A stretch of 64,000 bases of DNA from Chloroflexota bacterium (GCA_016215025.1 JACRMI010000076.1:81741-145740), one strand, 5' to 3'. Counted from the stretch's first letter, positions 42,923 through 50,913 are shown. Notes: generated from the letters alone by a model not told the origin. Program-made: numbers and translations.

Positions 42923-44158
42923 CTACTCATATCGCAGCGCATCAATCGGATGCAAGCTCGCCGCACGATTGGCGGGATAGCTGCCGAAGAACAGTCCGAC
43001 TGCCGCTGAGAACAATACCGCCAGCAAAACCGAGTCGAGTTCAATCGATGTAGTCAAAGTTGTGCTGCCGATACTCACGCCTGAAATCAATTTTGCGATG
43101 ATGGCGCCAAACACGACTCCGATCAATCCACCCGATACACTTAGTATTATCGCCTCAGTCAGAAACTGGGTGAGAATGTTGATGCGACGCGCGCCGACCG
43201 CTTTGCGAATGCCAATCTCGCGCGTGCGTTCGGTCACCGAGACCAGCATGATGTTCATGATGCCGATGCCGCCGACGATCAGTGAAATTGCGGCGAGTCC
43301 ACCCAGGAAGATGGTCAGCGCGCCTGTCATTTGATTCGCCGCGTCCAATACATCTTGTTGACTCGAAATATTGAAATCGTCGGTCAACGTGATGTGATGG
43401 CGTTCGCGCAAAACCTCGCTGATTTCTTGGACGACCGAATCTTGCAACGCATAATCCGTAATCTTAACGTTAATCACCGACACGGTATTGCCGCCGCGAA
43501 ATTGTCCTGCGCGCGACAAGCGCGTCATCGCCGTGGTCAGCGGAACGTACGCTTGCGAATCGGCATTCATAAAACCGGTGCCGCCTTTCGCTTCCATCAC
43601 GCCGATCACACGAAAGACCTGACCATTGATTCGAATCGTTTGCCCAACCGGATCCGCCGTGTCGAACAGTATCTTTGCCACTTCGGAACCCAGCACGACG
43701 ACGGCGGAATTCGCGGTGACGTTTGCCGCCGAAACGAATTCGCCGTTTGCCAATTTGGTGTTCATCGTTTCGAGATATTCAGGCGTGACGCCAAGCACAC
43801 GCGCGTTGGTGTTATTGGCGAGGTACGCCATCTGCCCAAAACTTTCCACCTGCGGCGCAACGCCGACAATATTCGGTAGGTCTTCGAGCGCAGCCGCATC
43901 TTCTTTCGTCAGCGTGGTCGCCGACCCTTCGGCAGTGCGCACGCCGCTGCTGGATGTCGAGCCAGGTCGAACGTAAAGTAAATTCGTGCCGATGCTCGTG
44001 ATCTGTTGCGTCACTGTATTCTGCATTCCGCGCCCGATGGACAGCATCGCAATAACGGCCATCACGCCGATAATGATTCCCAGCATCGTCAGACCCGCGC
44101 GCATTTTATTCGAGCCGATGCTTCTCAGTGCAATACGCAAACTTGAAATGAAATTCAT
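42923..44158 (-). CDS. MacB-type ABC transporter permease (FtsX family)
   Basis: A 411-residue permease with one N-terminal and three C-terminal membrane helices around a large extracytoplasmic domain. LTMLGIIIGVMAVIAMLSIGRGMQNTV at the start and GGIGIMNIMLVSVTERTREIGIRKAVGARR near the C-terminus are MacB/FtsX signatures. ADSQAYVPLTTAMTRL lies in the MacB core domain. It follows the ATPase gene and works with the adaptor encoded upstream of that. Its last codons run into a repeat-like stretch. Confidence 0.93.
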   Translation of the reverse strand: MNFISSLRIALRSIGSNKMRAGLTMLGIIIGVMAVIAMLSIGRGMQNTVTQQITSIGTNLLYVRPGSTSSSGVRTAEGSATTLTKEDAAALEDLPNIVGVAPQVESFGQMAYLANNTNARVLGVTPEYLETMNTKLANGEFVSAANVTANSAVVVLGSEVAKILFDTADPVGQTIRINGQVFRVIGVMEAKGGTGFMNADSQAYVPLTTAMTRLSRAGQFRGGNTVSVINVKITDYALQDSVVQEISEVLRERHHITLTDDFNISSQQDVLDAANQMTGALTIFLGGLAAISLIVGGIGIMNIMLVSVTERTREIGIRKAVGARRINILTQFLTEAIILSVSGGLIGVVFGAIIAKLISGVSIGSTTLTTSIELDSVLLAVLFSAAVGLFFGSYPANRAASLHPIDALRYE

Positions 44159-44182
44159 ATTTCCTCCAGTCAGGTAGTCGCC

Positions 44183-44227
44183 TAGTCTTGTAGTCGAGTC
44201 GTCATTGAGGATTTGACTACAAGACTA
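44183..44227. repeat. TAGTCTTGTAGTC inverted repeat
   Basis: Exact 13-bp inverted ends TAGTCTTGTAGTC / GACTACAAGACTA, in the gap between ATPase and permease genes. A related GTAGTCAAATAGT palindrome lies between the two tRNA genes (55329-55378). Confidence 0.6.
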
Positions 44228-44232
44228 TCTGA

Positions 44233-44901
44233 CTATGAGACTATCTGCCCATCTTTTACCCGAATGATTCTTTGCGCTTGACACGCAATCGATGGATCGT
44301 GCGTGACGAGAATCACCGTCAGACCTTTTTCGATGTTCAATTTTTTGAAAATGCTTATGATCTCTGCGCCCGATTTGCTGTCAAGATTTCCGGTCGGCTC
44401 GTCGGCGAGAATGATGCTGGGATTCGTCACGAGCGCCCGCGCAATCGCGACGCGTTGTTGCTGTCCGCCCGACAATTCATTTGGGCGATGATGCGCGCGC
44501 TCGCCGAGTCCAACCGATTCGAGTGCTTGCAGCGCGCGCTGATTTCGATCCGGCGTGCCGGCGTATACCATCGGCAATTCGACTTGATCGATAGCGGTGG
44601 TGCGCGGTAGCAAATTGAACTGCTGAAACACAAAACCGATTTTCTTGTTGCGGATATTCGCTTGCTCGTCGTCGCTCATCTTGGACACATCGATGCCGTC
44701 GAGAATGTACGAGCCGCTGGTCGGCGTATCCAAGCAGCCGATGACGTTCATCAACGTCGATTTGCCCGAGCCCGATGGTCCCGTGATGGCGACCATCTCG
44801 CCTTCGTTGATTTGCATCGACACGCCGTTCAACGCTGGGACTTGCACTTGTCCCATCTGGTAAATTTTCTTGACATCGTTTATTTCAATTACGCTTGACA
44901 T
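44233..44901 (-). CDS. MacB/LolD-type ABC transporter ATP-binding protein
   Basis: About 222 residues. Walker A is [12 protein letters not shown], the Q-loop is VFQQFNLL, the signature is [16 protein letters not shown], Walker B is [13 protein letters not shown], and the switch His is in [12 protein letters not shown] 44901 has GGAGGG just upstream. Its place between an HlyD/MacA-type adaptor and a MacB-type permease makes a tripartite export machine that probably exports a peptide, lipid or small toxic compound. Confidence 0.94.
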   Translation of the reverse strand: MSSVIEINDVKKIYQMGQVQVPALNGVSMQINEGEMVAITGPSGSGKSTLMNVIGCLDTPTSGSYILDGIDVSKMSDDEQANIRNKKIGFVFQQFNLLPRTTAIDQVELPMVYAGTPDRNQRALQALESVGLGERAHHRPNELSGGQQQRVAIARALVTNPSIILADEPTGNLDSKSGAEIISIFKKLNIEKGLTVILVTHDPSIACQAQRIIRVKDGQIVS

Positions 44902-44968
44902 GGTTCCCTCCAAACCTGACAGGTCTCATCGCCACCGAAGGTGGCGCGACCTGACAAGTTTCACTCGC

Positions 44969-46390
44969 TTATTGTCCCGGTGGCGGTCCGCTGGGTCCCC
45001 CGCCGATGCCCATGATGCCCATACCACCCATGTTCCCAGTACTGGTGGTCGTGGTCGTTTGATTGAGAACAACCATGTCGCCTTCGTTCAATCCGTTCGT
45101 AATTTCGACCGACGTTTCATTCGACAGTCCGGTGCTGACCGGTTTCGCAATCGCTTGCCCGCCAGATTGGATCGTGACGATTTTTTGATTGCCGACCGTC
45201 TTGACGGCTTTTAGCGGAACGAGCAGGACGTTATCGCGGCGTTCCGCTTCGATCGAGAGCGTAGCGGTCATGCCGGGTTTGATCGCGCCATCTGAATTCG
45301 TAATCTCAAGCGTCACGGAATAATTGACGACACCGGATGTAACTGTGCCGACCGGCGCAACGGCGGTGACTTTGGCGTTGTAGGTTTTTCCCGACAACGC
45401 ATCCAACGTCATCACTGCTGTTTCGCCCACTTTGATTTTCGCAATATCCACTTCGGACACGGTCACTTTGACTTGCAGTTGTGAAAGATCGACGATGGCG
45501 ACGGCGGTGCCGCTGGCGGTATCGCCCACGGCGTAATTCACTGCCGACACCGTACCATCGAACGGCGCGACGAGTTTTGCGTTATCGAGATTGCGCTGGG
45601 CTTGGTCGAGTGAGACTTGGGCGCTGTCGAGTGTCAATTGCGCGGTGGCGAGTTTGGTATCGAGATTCTTATTCGCTTGCTCTAAAGAAGTTTGCGCGTT
45701 CGTGTATGCTGTTTGCGCCTGCACGAGCGCCGAATCGTTGATCGTCGCTGCCGTCTTGTTGAAAGTTGCTAGCGCCGATTGATACGCGATGGTCGCCGAT
45801 TGCAAGGTTGATGCTTGCGTCGTCATTCCCACGTCGGGTCGCCATGCAACAGCGTCGTACGCGGTTTGCGCAGACTGCAACGTAATCTTGGCGTTCTCCA
45901 ATGCCGCTTTGGCGATGACGAGCGAGTTGGGATTCTGTGCGTTCTCTGCCTTCGCGGCTTCGAGGCTGGCTTTGGCGCTATCGCGATTTGCCTGCGCGGT
46001 GGTCAGTGCAAATTGCAAATCCGATTTCGTTTGATCGTAGTTGACTTGAGCGCTGGCTAAACTCTTTTGCGCCGACTTGTACGTCAGCTCAAGATCGGTG
46101 GTGTTCAGTTCCATCAGCACTTGGTCCTTTTTCACCGTGTCGCCTATTTTGACGTTGACTTTCGCCACGCGTCCGCTGCTTGCAAACGCAGCCGATACCG
46201 CGTTCGGCGCGGAGATATTACCGGAGGCGCTAACCGTTGCGATGAGCGAGCCGCGCTTGACCGTCGATGTTTGCATCGCGGTAGTTGTTTTTGCCGTGCT
46301 CGCCGTCATCCGTTGCCAACCGAAAACTCCGGCGATTGCTAAAATCACAATGACGCCGATGCTGAGGATGAGAACATTCTTTTTCTTCAT
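44969..46390 (-). CDS. HlyD/MacA-type periplasmic adaptor
   Basis: A 473-residue adaptor. It has one N-terminal membrane anchor (VLILSIGVIVILAIAGVFGW), a biotinyl-lipoyl half (GNISAPNAVSAAFASSGRVAKVNVKIGDTVKKDQ), then a long coiled coil (about 115-260), the second lipoyl half (LVAPFDGTVSAVNYAVGDTA) and beta-barrel domains. The C-terminus is Gly/Met/Pro rich (GGMGIMGIGGG). It is the first gene of the operon with ATPase, permease and TolB-like genes. In a monoderm-like or atypical envelope it may act without an outer-membrane partner. Confidence 0.92.
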   Translation of the reverse strand: MKKKNVLILSIGVIVILAIAGVFGWQRMTASTAKTTTAMQTSTVKRGSLIATVSASGNISAPNAVSAAFASSGRVAKVNVKIGDTVKKDQVLMELNTTDLELTYKSAQKSLASAQVNYDQTKSDLQFALTTAQANRDSAKASLEAAKAENAQNPNSLVIAKAALENAKITLQSAQTAYDAVAWRPDVGMTTQASTLQSATIAYQSALATFNKTAATINDSALVQAQTAYTNAQTSLEQANKNLDTKLATAQLTLDSAQVSLDQAQRNLDNAKLVAPFDGTVSAVNYAVGDTASGTAVAIVDLSQLQVKVTVSEVDIAKIKVGETAVMTLDALSGKTYNAKVTAVAPVGTVTSGVVNYSVTLEITNSDGAIKPGMTATLSIEAERRDNVLLVPLKAVKTVGNQKIVTIQSGGQAIAKPVSTGLSNETSVEITNGLNEGDMVVLNQTTTTTSTGNMGGMGIMGIGGGPSGPPPGQ

Positions 46391-46568
46391 AGTCGAATCT
46401 CCTAATCAACAATTGTTCTAGCTCTGTTTACGCCTCGATTCTAAAGCGTCGGAATTAAAAAATTCCAAAGGCGCAATAAAGTTCTCTTGAAAAAAACGAG
46501 AGATTTTCTCAGGAAAAATTTAATTCGGCTTTAGAAAATTCTCAGATTCGGGATGAGTTGGGAAAAAA
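46391..46568. other. Upstream region of the exporter operon
   Basis: About 180 AT-rich bases upstream of the adaptor start on the minus strand. It must hold the operon promoter, but I see no convincing pair of boxes. No gene is supported. Confidence 0.35.
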
Positions 46569-46598
46569 AAGACGGTGGCTTTTAAAAGCCACCGTCTT
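46569..46598 (-). terminator. Perfect palindromic terminator after the AhpD-like gene
   Basis: AAGACGGTGGCTTTT and its exact complement, back to back (30 bp). Read on the minus strand it is followed by a run of eight T, so it ends the AhpD-like gene and its upstream sigma gene. A second short hairpin, GCGGGAAGCTTGCCCGC, lies at about 46615-46631. Confidence 0.8.
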
Positions 46599-46671
46599 GT
46601 TTGTCGATGTAGCGCGGGAAGCTTGCCCGCGAGCACAACACCAAAGATGTCAAGCCCCTCGCGCTATGATG

Positions 46672-46932
46672 TCAAGAACCACATCCACAGCCACCGTTGG
46701 ATGAGCCAGCTGCAGCCACCGCTGCTGGATTCAGACTCGCGGCGAACTGGTCCATTTTGGCGTCCGCGCCCTTTCTGACCATTTTGCCAATTTCGATGGC
46801 TTGCGCAATTTCATCTTCGGTAGCGCCGCATTCGATTGCCTTGCTCACGTGATACTGCAAGCATGGCTGACAGTGTGCCGTAAGCGATGCGCCGATGGCG
46901 ATTAGTTCCTTCGTTCGATTATCGAGTTTCAT
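46672..46932 (-). CDS. AhpD/carboxymuconolactone decarboxylase-like protein
   Basis: An 86-residue protein. LIAIGASLTAHCQPCLQYHVSKAIECGAT has the CxxC...H redox/proton-relay motif of the AhpD-like family, followed by the helix DEIAQAIEIGKMVRKGA. It is a single-domain, short member. The last residues, GGCGCGS, add two cysteines and may bind a metal. The start is ATG 46932 with AGGAGGT ahead. It lies 55 bases after the ECF sigma gene on the same strand, an arrangement known for some ECF groups. Confidence 0.88.
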   Translation of the reverse strand: MKLDNRTKELIAIGASLTAHCQPCLQYHVSKAIECGATEDEIAQAIEIGKMVRKGADAKMDQFAASLNPAAVAAAGSSNGGCGCGS

Positions 46933-46987
46933 GGTGTATTACCTCCTGCTTCGATAGACGCGGCTCGGTCGAAAAAGGATACATCCC

Positions 46988-47575
46988 TCAAATGATGTGG
47001 CATGGAATTTCTTCGAGCCAATCGAGTTCGCAATGCGTTTCCAATTGCTCTTTTAATCTTGTGCGCGCGCGGTGCAAGCGAATCTTGACCGTGTCGAGAC
47101 TCACATTCAAAATTTCGGCAATTTCGCTGTTCTTGAATTCTTCAAGCTCGCTCAAGACCATGACGGTTCGATAATGTTCGGGGAGCTTGTCGATAAAGCC
47201 GCGAATGCACTCGTTCATTTCTTTGTGAACAATCTGCTGCTCGACCGATGGTTTGTTTTCACCCGTCCATGCATCGCGATCTTGAATCTCCGCTTCGTCG
47301 TTCTCCGCCGAGTCGTCGCACAAGCTAGTTACCGTTATCGTGTGACACGATTGCCGGCGCAATCTATCCAGCGCCACGTTGGTCGCAATGCGATAGAGCC
47401 ACGTCGATAATGAAGACTCGCCGCGGAAATCCTTCAACGCGCGGTCGATTTTTACGAACGCTTCTTGCGTCAAGTCTTCGGCGTCGCACTCGCCGACCAA
47501 GCGCGATAGATAGCGTTTCAGTTTCGGACGATAATCGGCGTGAATTTTTTCAAATTCGAGTACGGCTTCAGTCAT
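46988..47575 (-). CDS. ECF-type RNA polymerase sigma factor
   Basis: A 195-residue sigma factor. Region 2 shows YLSRLVGECDAEDLTQEAFVKIDRAL and FRGESSLSTWLYRIATNVALDRLRR. Region 4 shows LPEHYRTVMVLSELEEFKNSEIAEILNVSLDTVKIRLHRARTRLKEQL. No SnoaL-like extension is present. The C-terminal tail has cysteines (THCELDWLEEIPCHII). No anti-sigma gene is adjacent; the downstream AhpD-like protein is the likely functional partner, possibly linked to oxidative stress. Confidence 0.93.
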   Translation of the reverse strand: MTEAVLEFEKIHADYRPKLKRYLSRLVGECDAEDLTQEAFVKIDRALKDFRGESSLSTWLYRIATNVALDRLRRQSCHTITVTSLCDDSAENDEAEIQDRDAWTGENKPSVEQQIVHKEMNECIRGFIDKLPEHYRTVMVLSELEEFKNSEIAEILNVSLDTVKIRLHRARTRLKEQLETHCELDWLEEIPCHII

Positions 47576-47591
47576 TGATGATCCTCGGAAG

Positions 47592-47686
47592 AGACCTCAA
47601 AGGTTTCCTTGTCTTATTAGTATATCGGTAAGGAGAGATGCGTTGATCGACCCAGGTATTCGTTACGAAAGAAACCTTTAGGGTCT
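47592..47686. repeat. Palindromic repeat, AGACCCTAAAGG family, copy 2
   Basis: Arms AGACCTCAAAGGTTTC (left) and GAAACCTTTAGGGTCT (right), nearly complementary. It is the same family and length as the element at 29594-29689. It overlaps the C-terminal codons of the small membrane protein gene at 47678 and lies just upstream of the ECF sigma gene. Confidence 0.65.
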
Positions 47687-48007
47687 TGTAAGCTTTGGAT
47701 GATTTATCAACGATGCGATGGTGACGCTGCCAATGATGATGAGTAGTGTCGCGAACGATGCTGCCAAGCGCAGAGCTAGCGCGTGATCGAGTGTGCCCCA
47801 CGCCAGCGCAATGATACCCAGGGTCGTCGTCGAGCTTTTAGTCGGAAGACCGTTCAGCCAGCGCACGGCATTCGCGGCGAGCAAGATCAATCCGGTGCCA
47901 ACTACGCTCAAGCCCACGGTTATGGGTCCGACGGCGATGGCGATGCCCCACCAGATCAACAGCGCGCCCCAGCCAACAGTTGCAATCGTGCGATTTGTTA
48001 TTTGCAT
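47678..48007 (-). CDS. Small membrane protein, three helices
   Basis: A 109-residue protein of unknown function. It has three to four hydrophobic stretches: GWGALLIWWGIAIAVGPI, VGLSVVGTGLILLAANAV and the C-terminal FATLLIIIGSVTIASLI. ATG 48007 has GAGGAGGT seven bases upstream; the longer frame to 48160 reads through the methyltransferase gene end and was rejected. It lies downstream of the methyltransferase gene on the same strand. Confidence 0.7.
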   Translation of the reverse strand: MQITNRTIATVGWGALLIWWGIAIAVGPITVGLSVVGTGLILLAANAVRWLNGLPTKSSTTTLGIIALAWGTLDHALALRLAASFATLLIIIGSVTIASLINHPKLTRP

Positions 48008-48059
48008 GGTGTACCTCCTCTTTATCGTACAGACGAGGATTTTGGAAAAAAGATACACC

Positions 48060-48674
48060 TTATTTTTCGCCACTCGCGACGAAAATGCTGATATTGGCGT
48101 GTGCGCTGCCGTCACTCGAAGTTGAGGAGCAGTTGGAACCGGCGCAATCGACGAGAACATTTTTCAAGCCCGCGCCGATAAACCATTGACGCACATCTTC
48201 GCGCTTGAATCCCATCCAACGATCATGATGCTCGACGCGGAGAAATTCCGACGTGTGTTCGTCCAAATCGGTGATGACGACTTGCCCGCCGGGCTTGACG
48301 ACGCGCGCCATTTCTCGAATCGCCGTCTGCGGATTTTCGACGTGATGCAGGTACATGTTCGCAAAGGCATGATCGACGGTGGTCGAGGGAATGGGCAAAT
48401 GATCTTCGCCGCCTTGCCGACAATCGATGCCGTCAAAACGTTTGCCGAGTTCTGCGAGCATCGCTTCGGATTGATCAACGGCGATGACGTTCAATCCGCG
48501 CTGGCGCAAACCCTCAGCGATAAAGCCAGTGCCGGCACCGATGTCCGCCGCCAATTGGCCGCTGCGCACATTCGCAACTGCGTACGCTTTCTCGCGCACG
48601 TCTTCGGAAAAGAACGTCGAGCGCATCTTGTCCCACTCGGTTGCTACCTGATCAAAGTACGCCTTGCTGCTCAT
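48060..48674 (-). CDS. Class I SAM-dependent methyltransferase
   Basis: A 204-residue methyltransferase. Motif I is AADIGAGTGFIAEGL, then VIAVDQSEAML, DHAFANMYLHHVENP and RVVKPGGQVVITDLDEH. The C-terminal segment has DCAGSNCSSTSS, a pair of cysteines. Similar proteins next to ArsR regulators include arsenite methyltransferase-like and UbiE-like enzymes. AAGGAGAGG precedes ATG 48674. An operator-like ATAGAT dyad just upstream matches the one at the arsR gene, which suggests that repressor controls it. Confidence 0.85.
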   Translation of the reverse strand: MSSKAYFDQVATEWDKMRSTFFSEDVREKAYAVANVRSGQLAADIGAGTGFIAEGLRQRGLNVIAVDQSEAMLAELGKRFDGIDCRQGGEDHLPIPSTTVDHAFANMYLHHVENPQTAIREMARVVKPGGQVVITDLDEHTSEFLRVEHHDRWMGFKREDVRQWFIGAGLKNVLVDCAGSNCSSTSSDGSAHANISIFVASGEK

Positions 48675-48691
48675 GCAGTCCTCTCCTTATT

Positions 48692-48707
48692 ATAGATGAT
48701 TGTCTAT
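48692..48707 (-). promoter_or_regulatory. ArsR-type operator at the methyltransferase gene
   Basis: ATAGAT, four bases, GTCTAT: the same dyad as at the arsR promoter with one change. On the minus strand a TATAAT (48693-48688) overlaps its end, so bound repressor would block the polymerase. Confidence 0.55.
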
Positions 48708-48732
48708 GGATATGCGTAAAAAAAAGACGCGC

Positions 48733-49053
48733 CTAACTTTTGATGTCGTTGATCTTGATGAATTGTTGCGTAGCTTTTTGTTCGGGCGCAAACGCGGACA
48801 TCAACAATCCGCAGCAATCGACGACTCTATCCTGATTTAAAGTATAAAACGTCTGGCGACCTTCTTCACGCACGCTGACCAATCCTGCCTCGCGCAGAAT
48901 TGCTAGATGGTGCGATACGGTTGGCTGCGAGACATCGAGCTTGGCGACGATGTCGTTTACGCTGATCCACTCGCAACAGCAGAGCCGCATGATCTTTTGG
49001 CGCGTTTCGTCAGCCAACGCCTTGGCAAAATCGACTGGAGATATTTTAGCCAT
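48733..49053 (-). CDS. ArsR-family metal- or redox-sensing repressor
   Basis: About 106 residues with a winged helix: FAKALADETRQKIMRLCCCEWISVNDIVAKLDVSQPTVSHHLAILREAGLVSVREEGRQTFYTL. The recognition helix is SQPTVSHHLAIL. LCCCEW carries three cysteines near the alpha-3 region where ArsR/SmtB proteins bind As(III) or Cd, and a CC pair follows in VDCCGLL. ATG 49053 follows GGATGG; ATG 49062 is the alternative. The promoter carries a matching dyad, so it is self-repressing. Confidence 0.9.
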   Translation of the reverse strand: MAKISPVDFAKALADETRQKIMRLCCCEWISVNDIVAKLDVSQPTVSHHLAILREAGLVSVREEGRQTFYTLNQDRVVDCCGLLMSAFAPEQKATQQFIKINDIKS

Positions 49054-49070
49054 ATTTACCATCCAAATCT

Positions 49071-49098
49071 ATTGTATAGATAATAATCTATTTGTCAA
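49071..49098 (-). promoter_or_regulatory. arsR promoter with dyad operator
   Basis: On the minus strand TTGACA (49098-49093), 16 bases and TACAAT (49076-49071). The spacer is filled by the perfect dyad ATAGAT-TATT-ATCTAT (49091-49076), placed to block RNA polymerase. Confidence 0.75.
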
Positions 49099-49230
49099 GC
49101 GTAGTTCTTTGGGAAATGGTTGAGAGTCCGTGGCGACGATCGATTGGACGAGGGTCACAACGGCGGCGTTCTTGCCTTCGTCTAAAACTTTAGCTTTGCC
49201 TGCAATTTTTCTTTGCGGATTGTGTGCGGG

Positions 49231-49431
49231 TCATGTGGCTGAGGGTAAATCGTCGATGAAGATTTGTTCAGTGCCGCCGCCGATACTGCCGACAAATGTT
49301 CCATCGAGGCGCACCATCATGTTCGACGAGAGATGGCGCGGCATGGAACCGGGGGCGCGCACGACTGTGAGCACCGCAATCGTTTCGCCGGCGCGCAACG
49401 CATCGACAATCGCTTGCAACACTTGTTCCAT
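49231..49431 (-). pseudogene. XdhC/CoxI-family N-terminal remnant
   Basis: A 66-codon frame with a good ribosome site (AAGGAGGC ahead of ATG 49431). AIVDALRAGETIAVLTVVRAPGSMPRHLSSNMMVRLDGTFVGSIGGG matches the N-terminal domain of XdhC/CoxI, which helps insert the molybdenum cofactor. A TGA ends it after GGGTEQIFIDDLPSAT, whereas the family runs to 250 or more residues. The same frame stays open beyond the TGA to about 49090 but does not resemble the rest of XdhC. It is either a decayed gene or a stand-alone short form. Confidence 0.6.
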
Positions 49432-49527
49432 GCATGCCTCCTTGCGCCGCGATATACATCGAATGCCATTTGACGAAAAGGGGTGGATTATTTTATCGAT
49501 ATTTTAATGCGGATTGAAAAAAACCTA

Positions 49528-49555
49528 TTGACAGTGCTGCGTATGGCTCTATAAT
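49528..49555 (+). promoter_or_regulatory. Promoter of the leader RNA before the tandem secreted proteins
   Basis: TTGACA at 49528-49533, a 16-base spacer and TATAAT at 49550-49555: two consensus hexamers. The expected start is near 49562, which is about 185 bases before the first gene. Confidence 0.75.
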
Positions 49556-49561
49556 GTCCAC

Positions 49562-49695
49562 AGTTGTCTCTTGACGAAGAGAGCCCCGTTTTCGGAGAAG
49601 GACATTGTGATGATTGGAATGGCGACGCGGACGATTCTAACCGATAGCATGTTTTTACCCCAGAGGCAGATGGACTAGTCTGCCTCGTTTCTTTT
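49562..49695 (+). ncRNA. Leader RNA with a possible small peptide frame
   Basis: Between a consensus promoter and a terminator-like hairpin. It holds a small hairpin (CTCTT-GACG-AAGAG) and a 22-codon frame starting at ATG 49610 with GGAGAAGG ahead. The frame ends at TAG 49676-49678 inside the terminator hairpin, as in attenuators. It may be an independent small RNA or a regulatory leader of the downstream genes; no known family is recognised. Confidence 0.45.
49663..49692 (+). terminator. Terminator-like hairpin in the leader
   Basis: GAGGCAGA / TCTGCCTC with an 8-base loop, followed by GTTTCTTTTG. It lies about 56 bases before the start of the first secreted protein gene. Confidence 0.55.
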
Positions 49696-49747
49696 GTCGG
49701 GCAATTTTCAAATTTGGTCAGCATTTTCTTACCATAGAAAGGTTGCA

Positions 49748-50284
49748 ATGACTCGATCTAAAAGTTCTATCATTTTCGGGCTTTTATTGTTCGCATTGAC
49801 CCTGGGTTGGTTCCAGATTGTCGAGGGACAAGGTCCGGAGGGCAGTCGTGTATTGAAGAGAGAAACGCAGAACACCAGCGCGCGCGAGATTACTGGACCG
49901 CAAACCAGCGCGCCACAACAACCGAATATTGGTTTCATCGATTCGCCCAGTATTACGTGCTACCAACCTGACCCAACGCAGGATACGTGTTACCTCAACT
50001 GGTATTATATGTCGGTCAACGCCAGTCCTAACTACATGATTACCATGACACTTACGCTGAACTCTATTGGCGTGGTAGAGCACGTGCAGGGATTTTTCCA
50101 GACATCGATGTACGTGCCATACAACATGAATGGGCAAGGGTTTCGAGTTGCCTGTGGTCCTTTGGGTGCTGGTGGCAATCCAGAACTGGGCAACGCCTTT
50201 TCGTGGACACTCCGCGCCCGTGACAGTGCCAACTTGTCTTCGGCGAACTACGGCACGGCTTATTGTCCCGCGCGCAAACCGTAG
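49748..50284 (+). CDS. Secreted four-cysteine protein, paralogue 1
   Basis: A 178-residue exported protein of a type I do not recognise. A signal peptide (IIFGLLLFALTLGWFQIV) is followed by a polar region and a domain of about 120 residues that begins PNIGFIDSPSITCYQP. Four cysteines are placed as TCYQPDPTQDTCYLNW, RVACGPLG and TAYCPA. It is clearly related to the protein encoded directly downstream, with the same cysteine spacing and FFQTSMYVP / NYGTAYCPA segments. ATG 49748 has AAAGG ahead. A cell-surface or extracellular role is inferred. Confidence 0.7.
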   Translation: MTRSKSSIIFGLLLFALTLGWFQIVEGQGPEGSRVLKRETQNTSAREITGPQTSAPQQPNIGFIDSPSITCYQPDPTQDTCYLNWYYMSVNASPNYMITMTLTLNSIGVVEHVQGFFQTSMYVPYNMNGQGFRVACGPLGAGGNPELGNAFSWTLRARDSANLSSANYGTAYCPARKP

Positions 50285-50292
50285 GGCCGACG

Positions 50293-50865
50293 ATGAACGC
50301 ACAATTCCTCAAATTGCTGGGAGGATGGCTGGGCGTGCCAACCCTCATCGCGTTACTGTTTACGTTCGGCAACGGGGCCATACCATCTGCCGAATCGCAG
50401 TCGGCCCTATTAACGCCAACGCCTCTGCCGACTTCCAGACCATTGCGCGAACCAGCGGGTGTGACTCCCCATGATCCCAACATTTCTTTCATTGACAGCC
50501 AATCGGCCATGTGTTATCGACCGGTGCCGGGCACGGGTACGTGCTACCTTGCGTGGAATTATTTGTATGTCACGGCCAGCTCCGGGCAATATGTGATTAG
50601 CATGACGGTTGCGATAGATGGCGGAATTCGCGCGTATCAGTCCGGTTTTTTTCAGACCTATATGTACATACCTGGCGACATGTATGGGCGCGGTTTCAAA
50701 GTGACTTGCGGTTTGCCTGGCGCAAGTGGAGACCCACTGTTTGGAAAAAGCTATCGTTATGAGATCCGGGCGCGGGAAACGGGAGGACTGGCAGCGGCAA
50801 ACTATGGCACCGTGGTTTGTCCAGCCGATGCTTCCAAACTTTTTTTGCCCAATATCTTGAGATGA
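50293..50865 (+). CDS. Secreted four-cysteine protein, paralogue 2
   Basis: A 190-residue exported protein. After a hydrophobic signal segment (GVPTLIALLFTFGNGA) and a short Thr/Pro linker comes a domain that begins PNISFIDSQSAMCYRP. The cysteine pattern (MCYRPVPGTGTCYLAW, KVTCGLPGA, TVVCPA) and the FFQTYMYIPGDM and AANYGTVVCPA segments match paralogue 1. The C-terminus, KLFLPNILR, resembles the short FLPxx / YLPxx tails of many Chloroflexota surface proteins. The genes are eight bases apart and form one transcription unit. Confidence 0.7.
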   Translation: MNAQFLKLLGGWLGVPTLIALLFTFGNGAIPSAESQSALLTPTPLPTSRPLREPAGVTPHDPNISFIDSQSAMCYRPVPGTGTCYLAWNYLYVTASSGQYVISMTVAIDGGIRAYQSGFFQTYMYIPGDMYGRGFKVTCGLPGASGDPLFGKSYRYEIRARETGGLAAANYGTVVCPADASKLFLPNILR

Positions 50866-50870
50866 AATAC

Positions 50871-50913
50871 AAACACGTCGAAAGAAATTTTCTCTCGACG
50901 TGTTTCATTTTTG
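50871..50913. terminator. Bidirectional terminator after the secreted pair
   Basis: AAACACGTCGA / TCGACGTGTTT with a 13-base loop, followed by CATTTTTG. It lies between the converging secreted-protein and trxB genes. Confidence 0.75.
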
